Assembly: GCA_934167225.1 (NCBI GenBank)
Contig: CAKPLD010000061.1
Location: 1 to 7,063, forward strand
Direction of reading: 5' to 3'
Source of the DNA: an uncultured Clostridia bacterium
Lineage (GTDB): Bacteria; Bacillota; Clostridia; TANB77; CAG-508
Length of the DNA stretch: 7,063 nucleotides
Numbering within the stretch: the first letter of the stretch is position 1; the number at the start of each line of letters is the position of its first letter. The notes under the pieces are model-generated. The model was not told where the DNA came from, ran no database searches, and was given only the letters and a program-made list of their open reading frames with translations. Below are positions 1 through 7,063 of the stretch, one piece after another. The position numbers and the translations under genes were made by a program.

Positions 1-338
1 CCTATAATTTTTTCTGATATTTTATCTAATATTAAACTTAATATTCCTGCTGGAATTGTTGCAAAAACTATGTACCAGAACATTCTTCCATCTGTTGTTC
101 TTTTTTTGTGAACAACTTGATTATATCCACCTTTTATTAATTTTACCCAATCTTTATAAAAGAATAATACTATAGCCAAAAGTGTTCCTAAATGAAGTGC
201 AACATCAAATGAATCTGATATTTTATCCCATCCAAACACCCATGGAAATAAGTTTAAATGTGCCGAACTTGACACTGGTAAAAATTCTGTTAATCCTTGA
301 ACTATACCTAAAATTAATGCATGTATTATATCTGTCAT
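1..338 (-). CDS. uppP: Undecaprenyl-diphosphatase UppP (BacA family), 5' part only
   Basis: Integral membrane phosphatase that removes one phosphate from undecaprenyl pyrophosphate, recycling the lipid carrier for peptidoglycan and other surface polymers; the family is also linked to bacitracin resistance. I translated 112 residues from ATG at 336-338; the gene runs off the left edge, and the family is usually about 260-280 residues. The N-terminus carries the family signature GIVQGLTEFLPVSSSAHL (residues 11-28), including the (E/Q)xxxE motif as Q14 and E18, and His27. Hydrophobic segments follow at about 45-60 and 87-104 (ALHLGTLLAIVLFF, YIVFATIPAGILSLIL). The start is supported by AGGAG at 347-351, 8 nt upstream. 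It begins 26 nt after the pilin-like gene, so it is probably cotranscribed. The second conserved region (PGxSRS) would lie outside the window. Confidence 0.95.
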   Translation of the reverse strand, partial: MTDIIHALILGIVQGLTEFLPVSSSAHLNLFPWVFGWDKISDSFDVALHLGTLLAIVLFFYKDWVKLIKGGYNQVVHKKRTTDGRMFWYIVFATIPAGILSLILDKISEKII

Positions 339-364
339 TTTTCTAACTCCTTTTTTATTTCATT

Positions 365-869
365 TTATTCTGTATAATCTACATTATACTGTTCTCCCTC
401 AATTTCTCCTAATGAATAATATGCTATTCCTTTATACGGTATTCCATCTACCAAAATAACGCATCTTGTATCTATATTTATCATAAAGTCGTAGTCTATG
501 CCTTCTATATCTAAGTCGTTTTTTATACTTTCTTTACTAAAATACTTAAATCCGTGCAATTGCTCCTATATCTGAATTTTGTAGATTGTTGTCTTTAGCC
601 GAATTATATGCTTTCATACATTGAGTTTCTTTTCCACTTGAATTTAATAGTGTTCCTTTATTCCATTTTGTTTCATCACCATTTTTTTTATCTTCATACC
701 ATGTGTTAACTTCTGACTGCATAATTTTCATTTGATGAATAGCATTATAATATCTGGATTCTTTTGCACTAGAAATTCCACTATATGTTGTAATAGAAGC
801 TAAAATCATTAGAATAATTACTGTTACAACTAATGAAATCATTGTCACTCCTTTATTTTGTTTTAGCAT
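365..869 (-). CDS. Type IV pilin-like protein, read through a +1 frameshift at CGG
   Basis: Prepilin-like surface or secretion protein. Frame one runs from ATG at 867-869 and stops at 546-548 after 107 residues. It has a short basic leader (MLKQNKG), then a prepilin-peptidase type site G|VTMISL and a hydrophobic helix to about residue 30; position +5 is Ser, not the usual Glu, as is common in clostridial pilin-like proteins. The reading frame at 365-553 continues with GFKYFSKESIKNDLDIEG and ends IEGEQYNVDY, with no start of its own. Joining 869-555 to 553-365, skipping base 554, gives one 167-residue protein, the usual size for small pilins. The skipped base is the C of an in-frame CGG (codon 106); without the shift translation stops two codons later. 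The gene starts 10 nt after the GH15 stop. The cognate secretion machinery is not in the window. Alternatives are a pseudogene or an assembly error; see findings. Confidence 0.8.
551..557 (-). other. Candidate +1 frameshift site GCA-CGG-A in pilin-like gene
   Basis: On the minus strand the pilin frame reads ATT GCA CGG ATT TAA. Skipping the C at 554 gives ATT GCA GGA TTT AAG, which enters the downstream frame as Ala-Gly-Phe-Lys. An SD-like AGGAG lies at 563-567, 8 nt before the CGG; in prfB an internal SD-like element stimulates +1 shifting, although the spacing here is a little longer. The arrangement (Ala codon in the P site, slow codon in the A site, overlapping cognate codon one base on) resembles the yeast Ty3 +1 site. 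Function is inferred from frame continuity only. Confidence 0.55.
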
Positions 870-874
870 AACTA

Positions 875-881
875 CCTCCTT
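875..881 (-). promoter_or_regulatory. Shine-Dalgarno AAGGAGG that fixes the pilin start
   Basis: A perfect AAGGAGG lies 5 nt upstream of the ATG at 867-869. It decides against the longer reading from ATG at 885-887, which would place the SD inside the coding sequence and add six residues (MDKEVV) before the typical short leader. The site overlaps the TAA stop of the GH15 gene (880-882), suggesting translational coupling. Confidence 0.85.
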
Positions 882-2778
882 ATCCATTTAGCATTTTTTC
901 TAATACTAATATAAACATAGCATGACTCCAACCAAGGCCTATTACCCAATTGGCTGATAAGGTATTATTGTCTACTTGTTCTCCAATAAAGTTTAATTTG
1001 CTTACAGTTTTTACTACAAAATCGAATGTTTCTTTTGCTTTTATTTTTTCACCATTTTCTAAGTAATACAATGTCATCCACATGTTTGCAATTGGCCAAG
1101 GATTTCCATTCATATAGTGATCTTCTTCAAATCTTTGGAATCCTCCTGTGTATGTACGTAAACTTAAATTTATTCTTTCTATTGTGTTTAATATATTTTT
1201 TTCCTTTGGTGTAAATACATTAAATGGTGTAACTGCACCCACTATGCTGATGTCCATTTTTTTGTCTTCGGCATTTCTTACATAGGCCTTTTTTTGTTCA
1301 TCATACATATTGTCATTTATATATTTTTTTATTTCAACCAAAAGTTTTTCTATTTCTAATTTTGACTTCTGAATTTTTTCATCTTTTAGCCTATTATTTT
1401 CAAAATCTGACACATTTTTTCCAAGTGCTTTATATATTTTTAACATTGACTCAAACGAAGCATATATGCAAGATAATGAATACATGTGAATTCCCTCATT
1501 CATTTCCCACAAATCGTAGCTTACATGATATTTTCCTGTTTTTTCGAATATATCTTTAACATATCTTTTTAAGAAATCTATTGCTTTTTCGCACATTTGT
1601 AGTGCTTCTTTTAAAAATTTTTCATCTTTTGTGTGTTGATAATGCTCATACACTCCATATACAACACTTGCTGTTTCATCAACTTGATACCCCCAACATG
1701 GAGCAAGTTTTCCGTCTGAAAAAAATCTTTGCTCCCACATACCATTTTTACTTTGCGTTTGTTTGCAAAATACTTTATAAAATTTTTCAACTTCTTCTGT
1801 CATTCCTAATATATCCATTGCTTTTGTTATAAATACTGCATCTCTTGGCCAAGTATAGGCATATCTTCCACATTTGGTAAAGTTTTCATCAATTTCTGCA
1901 GAGGCTATAATTCCTCCTGTTTCAGTATTTGTTAACAATGGAAATAATAATATTGTTCTATAATAGATGTCTGCTAATTTTTCTTCATAACTATTTTTGG
2001 GGTCTTTCATGTTTAATTTATCATGTGTTTTTACATATTTTCTCCAATATGCTTTTGTTTTTGCATATTCTGAATTTAAGTCTATTTTTCTTATTCTTTC
2101 TATCTCTGCTTCGAAGTCTGTCATATTTTTTGGTTGTGGTTCTAATAAAACACATATGTCAATTTGCTTTTTCTCTCCTGGTTTTATTACTTCCATGTCA
2201 TATGAAATTGAAGATTCGTTAGACATTCCTATATAATCTTTGTCCCAAATTTCCCCCGATTTTATATTATTCCAGCTTCCATGAATTTGGTGTGATAATG
2301 TTTTGTGTTCTTTGCTAAATGTTGATATCATAAAATCGTGTGCATATTGTACCATTCCATTATCAATTCCAGTACATCCTACGAAATTGTTTGTATCTGA
2401 TAGTATTCCTTGATGTATTAAAAATTTAATATTTAAATCTATTGAATTTTCATTTATTAGTGTATATCTTCTTACTAGTACATTTTCTTTTACTGGTATA
2501 AAATCCGTTTGTAAAATTTTTAGTTCAAAATAGGTATTTGTTATTTCTGTATTTAATATGTTTGTGTCTATGTCGTAATATTGTTTGTATACATTGTTTA
2601 TGTCATCATGTAAATATATTAGTGCTGAATCATTTATTTTTACTCCCACATGGTTAAAATCTATATATTGTCTTATACTTCTTCCTGGAAAGTACAATCT
2701 TTGTAGTTCTCCTTTCCCAGTAAATGTTGCAAGTACGTTTTTGTTTCCTATTATTGCTTCATTTAAGTATTTTTCCAT
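880..2778 (-). CDS. Glycoside hydrolase family 15 (glucoamylase-like) enzyme
   Basis: Predicted inverting exo-acting alpha-glucosidase or glucoamylase of 632 residues, full length for bacterial GH15. The N-terminal ~250 residues form the beta-sandwich domain typical of prokaryotic members (GKGELQRLYFPG at 21-32, FLIHQGI at 119-125). From about 260 the (alpha/alpha)6 barrel follows: RYAYTWPRDAVF (305-316, substrate-pocket Trp, Arg, Asp), YDLWEMNEGIH (421-431), NPWPIANMW (559-567), and GEQVDNNTLSANWVIGLGWSHA (599-620). Glu425 in LWE aligns with the general acid and Glu600 in GEQ with the general base of glucoamylases, so it should be active. No signal peptide or membrane segment is visible, suggesting cytoplasmic action on glycogen, maltodextrin or a related alpha-glucan; trehalase or dextran-type specificity also occurs in this family and cannot be excluded. 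ATG at 2776-2778 has AAAGGA at 2788-2793, 9 nt upstream. Confidence 0.93.
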   Translation of the reverse strand: MEKYLNEAIIGNKNVLATFTGKGELQRLYFPGRSIRQYIDFNHVGVKINDSALIYLHDDINNVYKQYYDIDTNILNTEITNTYFELKILQTDFIPVKENVLVRRYTLINENSIDLNIKFLIHQGILSDTNNFVGCTGIDNGMVQYAHDFMISTFSKEHKTLSHQIHGSWNNIKSGEIWDKDYIGMSNESSISYDMEVIKPGEKKQIDICVLLEPQPKNMTDFEAEIERIRKIDLNSEYAKTKAYWRKYVKTHDKLNMKDPKNSYEEKLADIYYRTILLFPLLTNTETGGIIASAEIDENFTKCGRYAYTWPRDAVFITKAMDILGMTEEVEKFYKVFCKQTQSKNGMWEQRFFSDGKLAPCWGYQVDETASVVYGVYEHYQHTKDEKFLKEALQMCEKAIDFLKRYVKDIFEKTGKYHVSYDLWEMNEGIHMYSLSCIYASFESMLKIYKALGKNVSDFENNRLKDEKIQKSKLEIEKLLVEIKKYINDNMYDEQKKAYVRNAEDKKMDISIVGAVTPFNVFTPKEKNILNTIERINLSLRTYTGGFQRFEEDHYMNGNPWPIANMWMTLYYLENGEKIKAKETFDFVVKTVSKLNFIGEQVDNNTLSANWVIGLGWSHAMFILVLEKMLNG

Positions 2779-2823
2779 TTTATTTTATCCTTTCGTTTTT
2801 TGTATGGTTACCAATAGTTATGT

Positions 2824-2851
2824 ATTTTAAACTTTTTAAGCAACCAACCAA
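2824..2851 (-). promoter_or_regulatory. Possible weak promoter before the GH15 gene
   Basis: The 74-nt gap 2779-2852 is the longest in the window. On the minus strand it holds TAAAAT (2824-2829, one mismatch to the -10 consensus) with TTGGTT (2846-2851) 16 nt upstream, a poor -35 sharing only TTG. AT-rich DNA yields such matches by chance, so support is weak. The gap also holds a small palindrome, TGGTTACCA (2804-2812), but no hairpin followed by a U-run, so I see no terminator for the upstream nuclease gene and read-through is likely. Confidence 0.22.
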
Positions 2852-2852
2852 T

Positions 2853-4500
2853 CTATCCTTCTATAATTTTTAATATACTTTGTTCTAAATCTTTCATTTT
2901 TTCTTTAATTCTAAACATATCTTCATCTTTTAAATCCTTATTATCCAAATCTTCTTGAACTGATGCTTTCATGTCGTCGATCTGAGATTGTAATCTAGAA
3001 AGTCTTTGAACTATTTCAGATTTGATTGTCTTTGGTTTATGTGTCTTAATAGTTGATATTAATTTTGGCATTTCTTTAACATCATATGTTTCTCCATAAC
3101 TTGGTATAGTAACTGGAATTTTAGCCTCATCTACTATTTTTTCTTTTAAAGCTTCTTCCGATTCTTCCTCTCCATGTATTAAAAATATGTGGTTTGGTTT
3201 TTTTTCATTAAATGAATATATAAAATTCATAAGTCCTTCTTGATCCGCATGTCCTGAATAACCTTCTATATATTCTATTCTTGCATTTACTGCAATTTCT
3301 TCACCAAATATTTTCACTTTTTTTGCTCCATTTACTATGCTATAACCAAGTGTTCCTGGTGCTTGGTATCCTACGAATAATATTGTATTTTTAGGGTTCC
3401 ATAAGTTATGTTTTAAATGATGTTTTATTCTTCCTACATCACACATTCCACTTGCAGATATTATAATTGATGGAATAATGTTTTCATTTAGAGCTCTTGA
3501 TTCGTCAGCAGTTGTTGTAAAATGAAGTCCTGGAAATTCTAGTGGGTTATCTCCTTTTTCTATTTCTGCCTTTGTTTCATCATCAAATAAATCCATATTT
3601 TCTCTAAACACTTCTGTGGCTGAAATTGCTAGCGGACTGTCTACATATACAGGTGCTTTCATAAGCGTTTTGTATTCTCTAATAAATTCTTCGTCTTCTG
3701 TGTTTTCTTTTATTTTATTTAGTTCATACAAAATTTCTTGTGTTCTACCTACCGCAAATGATGGTATTACTACATTTCCTCCACCATTTAAAGTTTCTGA
3801 AACAATTTTTAAAAAAAGTTCCGCTTTTTCGTCATTTCTTATGTGAAGACGGTTTCCATAAGTTGATTCCATTACCAAATAATCTGCTTCACTTATCATA
3901 GTAGGCTCATTTAATAGTGGTATATCGTTATTTCCTAAATCTCCTGAAAATACAGTTTTAGTTGTTTTTCCATCTTCTTCAACCCAAACTTCTATAATGC
4001 TTGAACCTAGCATATGTCCTGCATCATTAAATCTGACTTTTATTTCTGGTGTTATTTCTAAAACTTGACCATAATTTACTTCTCTAAAAATTTCCAAACT
4101 TCTTGCTGCATCTTCTGCTGTATACAGTGGAGGAAGTGCTTTTTCTCCTCTTCTTTCTCTTTTTCTATTTTTCCATTCAATTTCCATTTCTTGAATATGT
4201 CCACTGTCTGGTAACATTAAGCTACATAAATCGCATGTTGCCTTATGTGCATATACTGGTTTTCTGTATCCTTCATTGTATAATTTTGGTATTCTTCCAG
4301 AATGGTCGATATGTGCATGTGTTAATAACATAAAATCTATTTCATTTACATTAAAGTCAAATGGTGCCTGATTGTCGAATTCATCTTCTGCTGAACCTTG
4401 GTACATTCCGGCAGTCTACTAAAAATTTTTTTCCTGCTGCTTCTACTAAATAATTTGATCCTGTAACAGTTTTTGCAGCTCCTAAAAATGTGATTTTCAT
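2853..4500 (-). CDS. MBL-fold / beta-CASP RNA-processing nuclease, read through a +1 frameshift at CGG
   Basis: Metallo-beta-lactamase/beta-CASP hydrolase of the bacterial YSH1/CPSF73-like group (COG1236 type), a family of zinc-dependent RNases. Translation from ATG at 4498-4500 gives MKITFLGAAKTVTGSNYLVE and continues to LVDC, the expected first strands, then hits CGG and stops after 39 codons. Skipping base 4410 restores DCG-MYQG and a 548-residue protein. In that numbering: THAHIDH (His61, His63, Asp65, His66), GHMLGSS (His162), FSGDLG (Asp187), beta-CASP motif A in MESTYG (Glu211), GYSGHAD (His417) and LIHGE (His442). All metal ligands and beta-CASP motifs are intact, which argues against decay. 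About 480-548 is a charged helical tail. It lies 15 nt after the unknown gene, with AAGGGAG at 4511-4517 as SD. A start at ATG 4404-4406 lacks an SD and would delete the first strands. Confidence 0.85.
4407..4413 (-). other. Candidate +1 frameshift site TGC-CGG-A in nuclease gene
   Basis: The minus strand reads GAC TGC CGG AAT in the frame set by ATG 4500, and GAC TGC (C) GGA ATG in the frame of the conserved protein. Skipping the C at 4410 gives Asp-Cys-Gly-Met-Tyr-Gln-Gly, the family consensus around the first MBL motif. Without the shift a 39-residue peptide ends at a TGA. Two adjacent Cs mean a one-base duplication cannot be excluded from this site alone. No strong SD-like element lies just upstream, unlike the pilin site. 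Confidence 0.6.
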
Positions 4501-4510
4501 AAATTATCTT

Positions 4511-4517
4511 CTCCCTT
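4511..4517 (-). promoter_or_regulatory. Shine-Dalgarno AAGGGAG for the full-length nuclease start
   Basis: AAGGGAG sits 10 nt upstream of ATG 4498-4500 and overlaps the TAA stop of the preceding gene (4516-4518), so translation of the two genes may be coupled. It shows that ribosomes should start at 4500, in the frame that must later shift, and not at the internal ATG 4406. Confidence 0.75.
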
Positions 4518-6054
4518 ATATAAATAGTTTTGTTTTCTTATTTAATTTTATCATAAGATCTTGTTTTTCTATATTTTTTAACTCTATTTTACCATCTTCA
4601 ATTTCTTCGTCAAATATTGTAATATAAAATTTTTCATTTTTCTTTGTTAGCTTCATATTTATATGCTCTAACTCTATAATTTTAGATAAAAATAGCCTTT
4701 CTATTATGTCTATTTTTCTATCATTTTCCTTTGTTATTTGATTAATTACTTTTTGTTCTATTGCTTTGTCTATTAATTCTTTTACTAGTTTATTTAAGTA
4801 TCTTTTTAGCTCTTTTATTTGATATATATTTGTTTCGTCATTTACTGGTAAGTAATTGTAATACCTATATTTATATATTAAATCAATTATTTGCTCTTTT
4901 TCTTCCGTTTTTTCAATTTCTGAATACATGCATTTTATAATTTGTTTTTGTAAATTTAGTAGTTCTTTTTCAAAATTCAAATTTTCTATATTTTCATAAT
5001 ATTCATATTTTCGCTCTATATTTCTTTTGTTTTCCAAAAAATTCCTTGGAATCATTAGCCTGTTGTAGTTCTCTATCTCTAGCAAAATCTCTTCTCTTTC
5101 TTTTTTTAACATGTTTTTTAATACTCGTATACTAAAAATTTTCTTTTCAAGTGGTAAGCTTTCATTTCTTTTTTCATATTCTTTAATCAAAAGATTTTTA
5201 TCATTTATTATTTGGTCCATTTTTTTTATTTTCTTTTCTTTTTCTTTTTTGCTTTTTGATAGCATTTCCAAATAATTTGTTTTATCACTTATTTTACTAA
5301 GCTCTAGTTTTGTTTCCTCCGATTCATTTATTATGTCATTTTTAAAGTTTTCATCATGTTGTGCTTTTAGTTTAAGTGATATTCTTATTAAATTTTTTAT
5401 AATATTGTTTTTTTCTCTTTTTCCGTACTTTTTTTCTATTTCACTTTGAAACAAATCAAAATAATCTACTAATGGTTCATAGTTATTTACCCATTTATCT
5501 ATAAATTTATTGTTACTTAAAAATATTATGTTTTGATATAATAAATTATAATTTATATCTTCTATATCTTTAACAATAATATTCCAAGAAAATCCATTGA
5601 AATCTCTTAATGGCTCTACTATATTTATATTGTTTCCAATATTTAGCATGTCTGAGAAAGCTTTTTCAATGTTTTCGTCCATATAGTTAACAACAATATT
5701 TCTTTTCTGAATTTTAGCTATTCCATATAAAATTCTATTTTCAATTGGTAAACATTTAATTTCTTGATTTTGGCTATCTACTTGTTCCCTTTCATTACTG
5801 TCTATTGGTATAAATGTTATTTTATTACATTCTTTATCTATTATGTTTATTAGTTTTTCTATATATTCTTTTTTATCAAATGTTTCTCTTTTTACAATTT
5901 TGTAATCTCTATAACCATTTTCTATTTTATAGAACATATTAAGCAAGGTGTTTTTTACTTCTTCTGAAAAATCTTTTTTACTTAATATCTCTTCTAATCT
6001 GTTGTTATAATCTTTTTTTACAAACTTTGTTAAAAACGTGTTTTTCTTCTGCAA
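4516..6054 (-). CDS. Unrecognised lysine/glutamate-rich protein with coiled coils
   Basis: I do not recognise this 512-residue protein. It is very rich in Lys, Glu, Ile and Asn, has no signal peptide or membrane segment, and should be cytoplasmic. The first ~200 residues look like a mixed alpha/beta region (for example NKITFIPID at 77-85, IENRILYGIAKIQKRNIVVNY at 104-124, WNIIVKDI at 157-164). About 205-390 is long charged helix with heptad-like spacing (KSKKEKEKKIKKMDQIIND near 267-285), probably coiled coil, and 410-465 is again helical. The last ~45 residues could form a small beta structure (KFYITIFDEEIEDGKIELKN). No catalytic motif or nucleotide-binding loop is visible. The start is TTG at 6052-6054 with GGGAG 6 nt upstream. 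It lies 28 nt after ftsK and ends 15 nt before the nuclease. A structural or adaptor role is possible but not shown. Confidence 0.8.
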   Translation of the reverse strand: MQKKNTFLTKFVKKDYNNRLEEILSKKDFSEEVKNTLLNMFYKIENGYRDYKIVKRETFDKKEYIEKLINIIDKECNKITFIPIDSNEREQVDSQNQEIKCLPIENRILYGIAKIQKRNIVVNYMDENIEKAFSDMLNIGNNINIVEPLRDFNGFSWNIIVKDIEDINYNLLYQNIIFLSNNKFIDKWVNNYEPLVDYFDLFQSEIEKKYGKREKNNIIKNLIRISLKLKAQHDENFKNDIINESEETKLELSKISDKTNYLEMLSKSKKEKEKKIKKMDQIINDKNLLIKEYEKRNESLPLEKKIFSIRVLKNMLKKEREEILLEIENYNRLMIPRNFLENKRNIERKYEYYENIENLNFEKELLNLQKQIIKCMYSEIEKTEEKEQIIDLIYKYRYYNYLPVNDETNIYQIKELKRYLNKLVKELIDKAIEQKVINQITKENDRKIDIIERLFLSKIIELEHINMKLTKKNEKFYITIFDEEIEDGKIELKNIEKQDLMIKLNKKTKLFI

Positions 6055-6060
6055 AGTTCT

Positions 6061-6065
6061 CTCCC
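6061..6065 (-). promoter_or_regulatory. Shine-Dalgarno GGGAG supporting a TTG start
   Basis: GGGAG lies 6 nt upstream of TTG at 6052-6054, in the 28-nt gap after the ftsK stop. The TTG is the first in-frame start after the SD; the next residues are QKKNTFLTKF. No ATG with a comparable SD is seen nearby. Confidence 0.65.
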
Positions 6066-6082
6066 TCTTTTCTAGTTGACTT

Positions 6083-7063
6083 TTACTCTTCTGCCTTGCT
6101 TCCCATTTTTATTTCGGCAAGTTTTTCTAATGTCCACAATACTTCTCTTGGCTTGCTTCCTTGGTATCCAGATATTACCCCTCTTTCTTCCATTTGATCT
6201 ATTATTCTGCCAGCTCTTGCATATCCAACTTTAAATTTTCTTTGTATAAATGATGTTGAAGCTTGTCCTGTTTCTACAACTGTATCTATTGCATCTTGTA
6301 AAAATGGGTCTGTATCATCTTCATCAGCTTGTTCTGCCGTTAAATTCTTGATTTGCTCATCTTTTCCTCCATTTTCTATTGTGTCTAATATATCTTCACT
6401 ATAAACTGCTGTTCCATTCGATTTTACAAAACCAACAATTTGCTCAACTTCTTCATCTGATACAAATGCACCTTGCACTCTTGTTGGCTTTGATGCTCCA
6501 GATGGGAAATATAGCATATCTCCTTTTCCCAAAAGTTTCTCTGCTCCAACTTGATCTAAAATTGTTCTTGAGTCTACTTGTGATGATACTGCAAATGCTA
6601 TTCTTGATGGTACATTTGCTTTAATTAGACCTGTGATTACATCAACAGATGGTCTTTGTGTTGCAATTACTAAGTGCATTCCAGCTGCTCTTGCTTTTTG
6701 TGCTAATCTACAAATTGATTCTTCTACTTCTTTTGCTGCAACCATCATTAAGTCTGCAAGCTCATCTATTATTATTACTATTTGTGGAAGTTTGCCTGTT
6801 CCTTCATGTTCTGCCGATTTATTGTATCCAACTAAATCTCTTACACCTTTTTCTGCAAATAAATTGTAACGGTTGTCCATTTCTTGCACAGCCCAAGCCA
6901 ATGCTCCTGCTGCTTTTTTAGGGTCTGTAACAACTGGTATTAATAGATGTGGTATTCCATTATATACTGAAAGTTCAACAACTTTTGGGTCTACCATTAC
7001 AAGTTTTACCTCACTTGGTTTACTATTATATATTATACTTGTTATTATTGTATTTATACAAAC
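6083..7063 (-). CDS. ftsK: DNA translocase FtsK/SpoIIIE, C-terminal part
   Basis: ATP-driven double-stranded DNA pump that moves chromosomal DNA through the division or sporulation septum. The frame is open to the right edge, so the 5' end is outside the window; 326 residues are visible. They begin with [20 protein letters not shown], the sequence normally just after the Walker A GSGKS, so the membrane and linker domains and the P-loop are missing. Visible motifs: [19 protein letters not shown] (22-40), Walker [11 protein letters not shown] (about 96-105), [24 protein letters not shown] (about 134-157) and the [15 protein letters not shown] segment. The C-terminal winged-helix gamma domain (about 250-317), containing [22 protein letters not shown], recognises KOPS/SRS-type polarity sequences on DNA in this family. 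FtsK and SpoIIIE cannot be told apart from this part. It is the first gene of the visible cluster. Confidence 0.95.
   Translation of the reverse strand, partial: VCINTIITSIIYNSKPSEVKLVMVDPKVVELSVYNGIPHLLIPVVTDPKKAAGALAWAVQEMDNRYNLFAEKGVRDLVGYNKSAEHEGTGKLPQIVIIIDELADLMMVAAKEVEESICRLAQKARAAGMHLVIATQRPSVDVITGLIKANVPSRIAFAVSSQVDSRTILDQVGAEKLLGKGDMLYFPSGASKPTRVQGAFVSDEEVEQIVGFVKSNGTAVYSEDILDTIENGGKDEQIKNLTAEQADEDDTDPFLQDAIDTVVETGQASTSFIQRKFKVGYARAGRIIDQMEERGVISGYQGSKPREVLWTLEKLAEIKMGSKAEE

Noticed and set aside
365..559. Separate small gene of 64 codons starting at TTG 557-559
   Set aside because: AGGAG is only 3 nt from the TTG, too close for normal initiation, and the protein reads as the continuation of the pilin-like gene.
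546..887. Pilin start at ATG 885-887
   Set aside because: The perfect AAGGAGG at 875-881 serves the ATG at 867-869, which also gives the usual short leader.
2779..2852. Terminator between the nuclease and GH15 genes
   Set aside because: The only inverted repeat (TGGTTACCA) is too short with almost no loop and has no following U-run.
1026..4333. Plus-strand open frames opposite GH15 and the nuclease
   Set aside because: They are hydrophobic, Leu/Phe-rich shadows of AT-rich minus-strand genes, lack SD sites, and lie over well-supported conserved proteins.
2853..4406. Nuclease as a 517-residue gene starting at ATG 4404-4406
   Set aside because: No Shine-Dalgarno at usable spacing, and it would lack the first MBL strands that are encoded immediately upstream in the other frame with a good SD.
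551..4413. Two independent sequencing or assembly indels
   Set aside because: Not excluded, but less favoured: both would have to be a single inserted C just before GGA, creating the only two in-frame CGG codons in the window, with neither in a long homopolymer. Raw reads would settle it.
1..7063. CRISPR array, tRNA/rRNA, insertion sequence or phage genes
   Set aside because: No regularly spaced repeats, RNA gene signatures, transposase motifs or terminal inverted repeats were seen.

Overview
The window is very AT-rich. All six genes lie on the minus strand, closely packed, each with a Shine-Dalgarno site. The gene content (FtsK/SpoIIIE, UppP, a clostridial-type pilin-like protein with a GVTMISL cleavage motif, a bacterial beta-CASP nuclease) and strong AGA use for arginine point to a low-GC clostridial Bacillota, probably an uncultured one. 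That placement is inference.

Layout in transcription order (high to low coordinate): the 3' part of ftsK/spoIIIE (6083-7063, 5' end outside the window); an unrecognised lysine/glutamate-rich, coiled-coil protein with a TTG start (4516-6054); an MBL/beta-CASP RNase-type metallohydrolase (2853-4500) whose frame is broken near codon 30; a GH15 glucoamylase-like enzyme (880-2778); a type IV pilin-like protein (365-869) whose frame is broken near codon 105; and the 5' part of uppP (1-338, 3' end outside). Gaps are 10-28 nt, except 74 nt between the nuclease and GH15 genes. The set looks like one operon, perhaps with an internal promoter before GH15. The genes share no obvious pathway: chromosome translocation, RNA processing, alpha-glucan breakdown, surface pilin and undecaprenyl phosphate recycling.

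The most interesting observation is that both broken genes break the same way. Each needs a +1 shift (one base skipped), and each shift falls exactly on an in-frame CGG codon followed by A: TGC-CGG-A in the nuclease and GCA-CGG-A in the pilin. Skipping the C gives GGA (Gly) and restores the full protein; in the nuclease this rebuilds the conserved family sequence DCG-MYQG. I scanned every CCG on the + strand by eye. Of 16 occurrences, 14 are out of frame with the genes, and the only two in-frame CGG codons in about 2,300 codons are these two. CGT and CGA are used in frame. This suggests that CGG is unassigned or starved in this organism and acts as a +1 frameshift signal, rather than two unrelated assembly errors or pseudogenes. 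It is a hypothesis, but a directly testable one.
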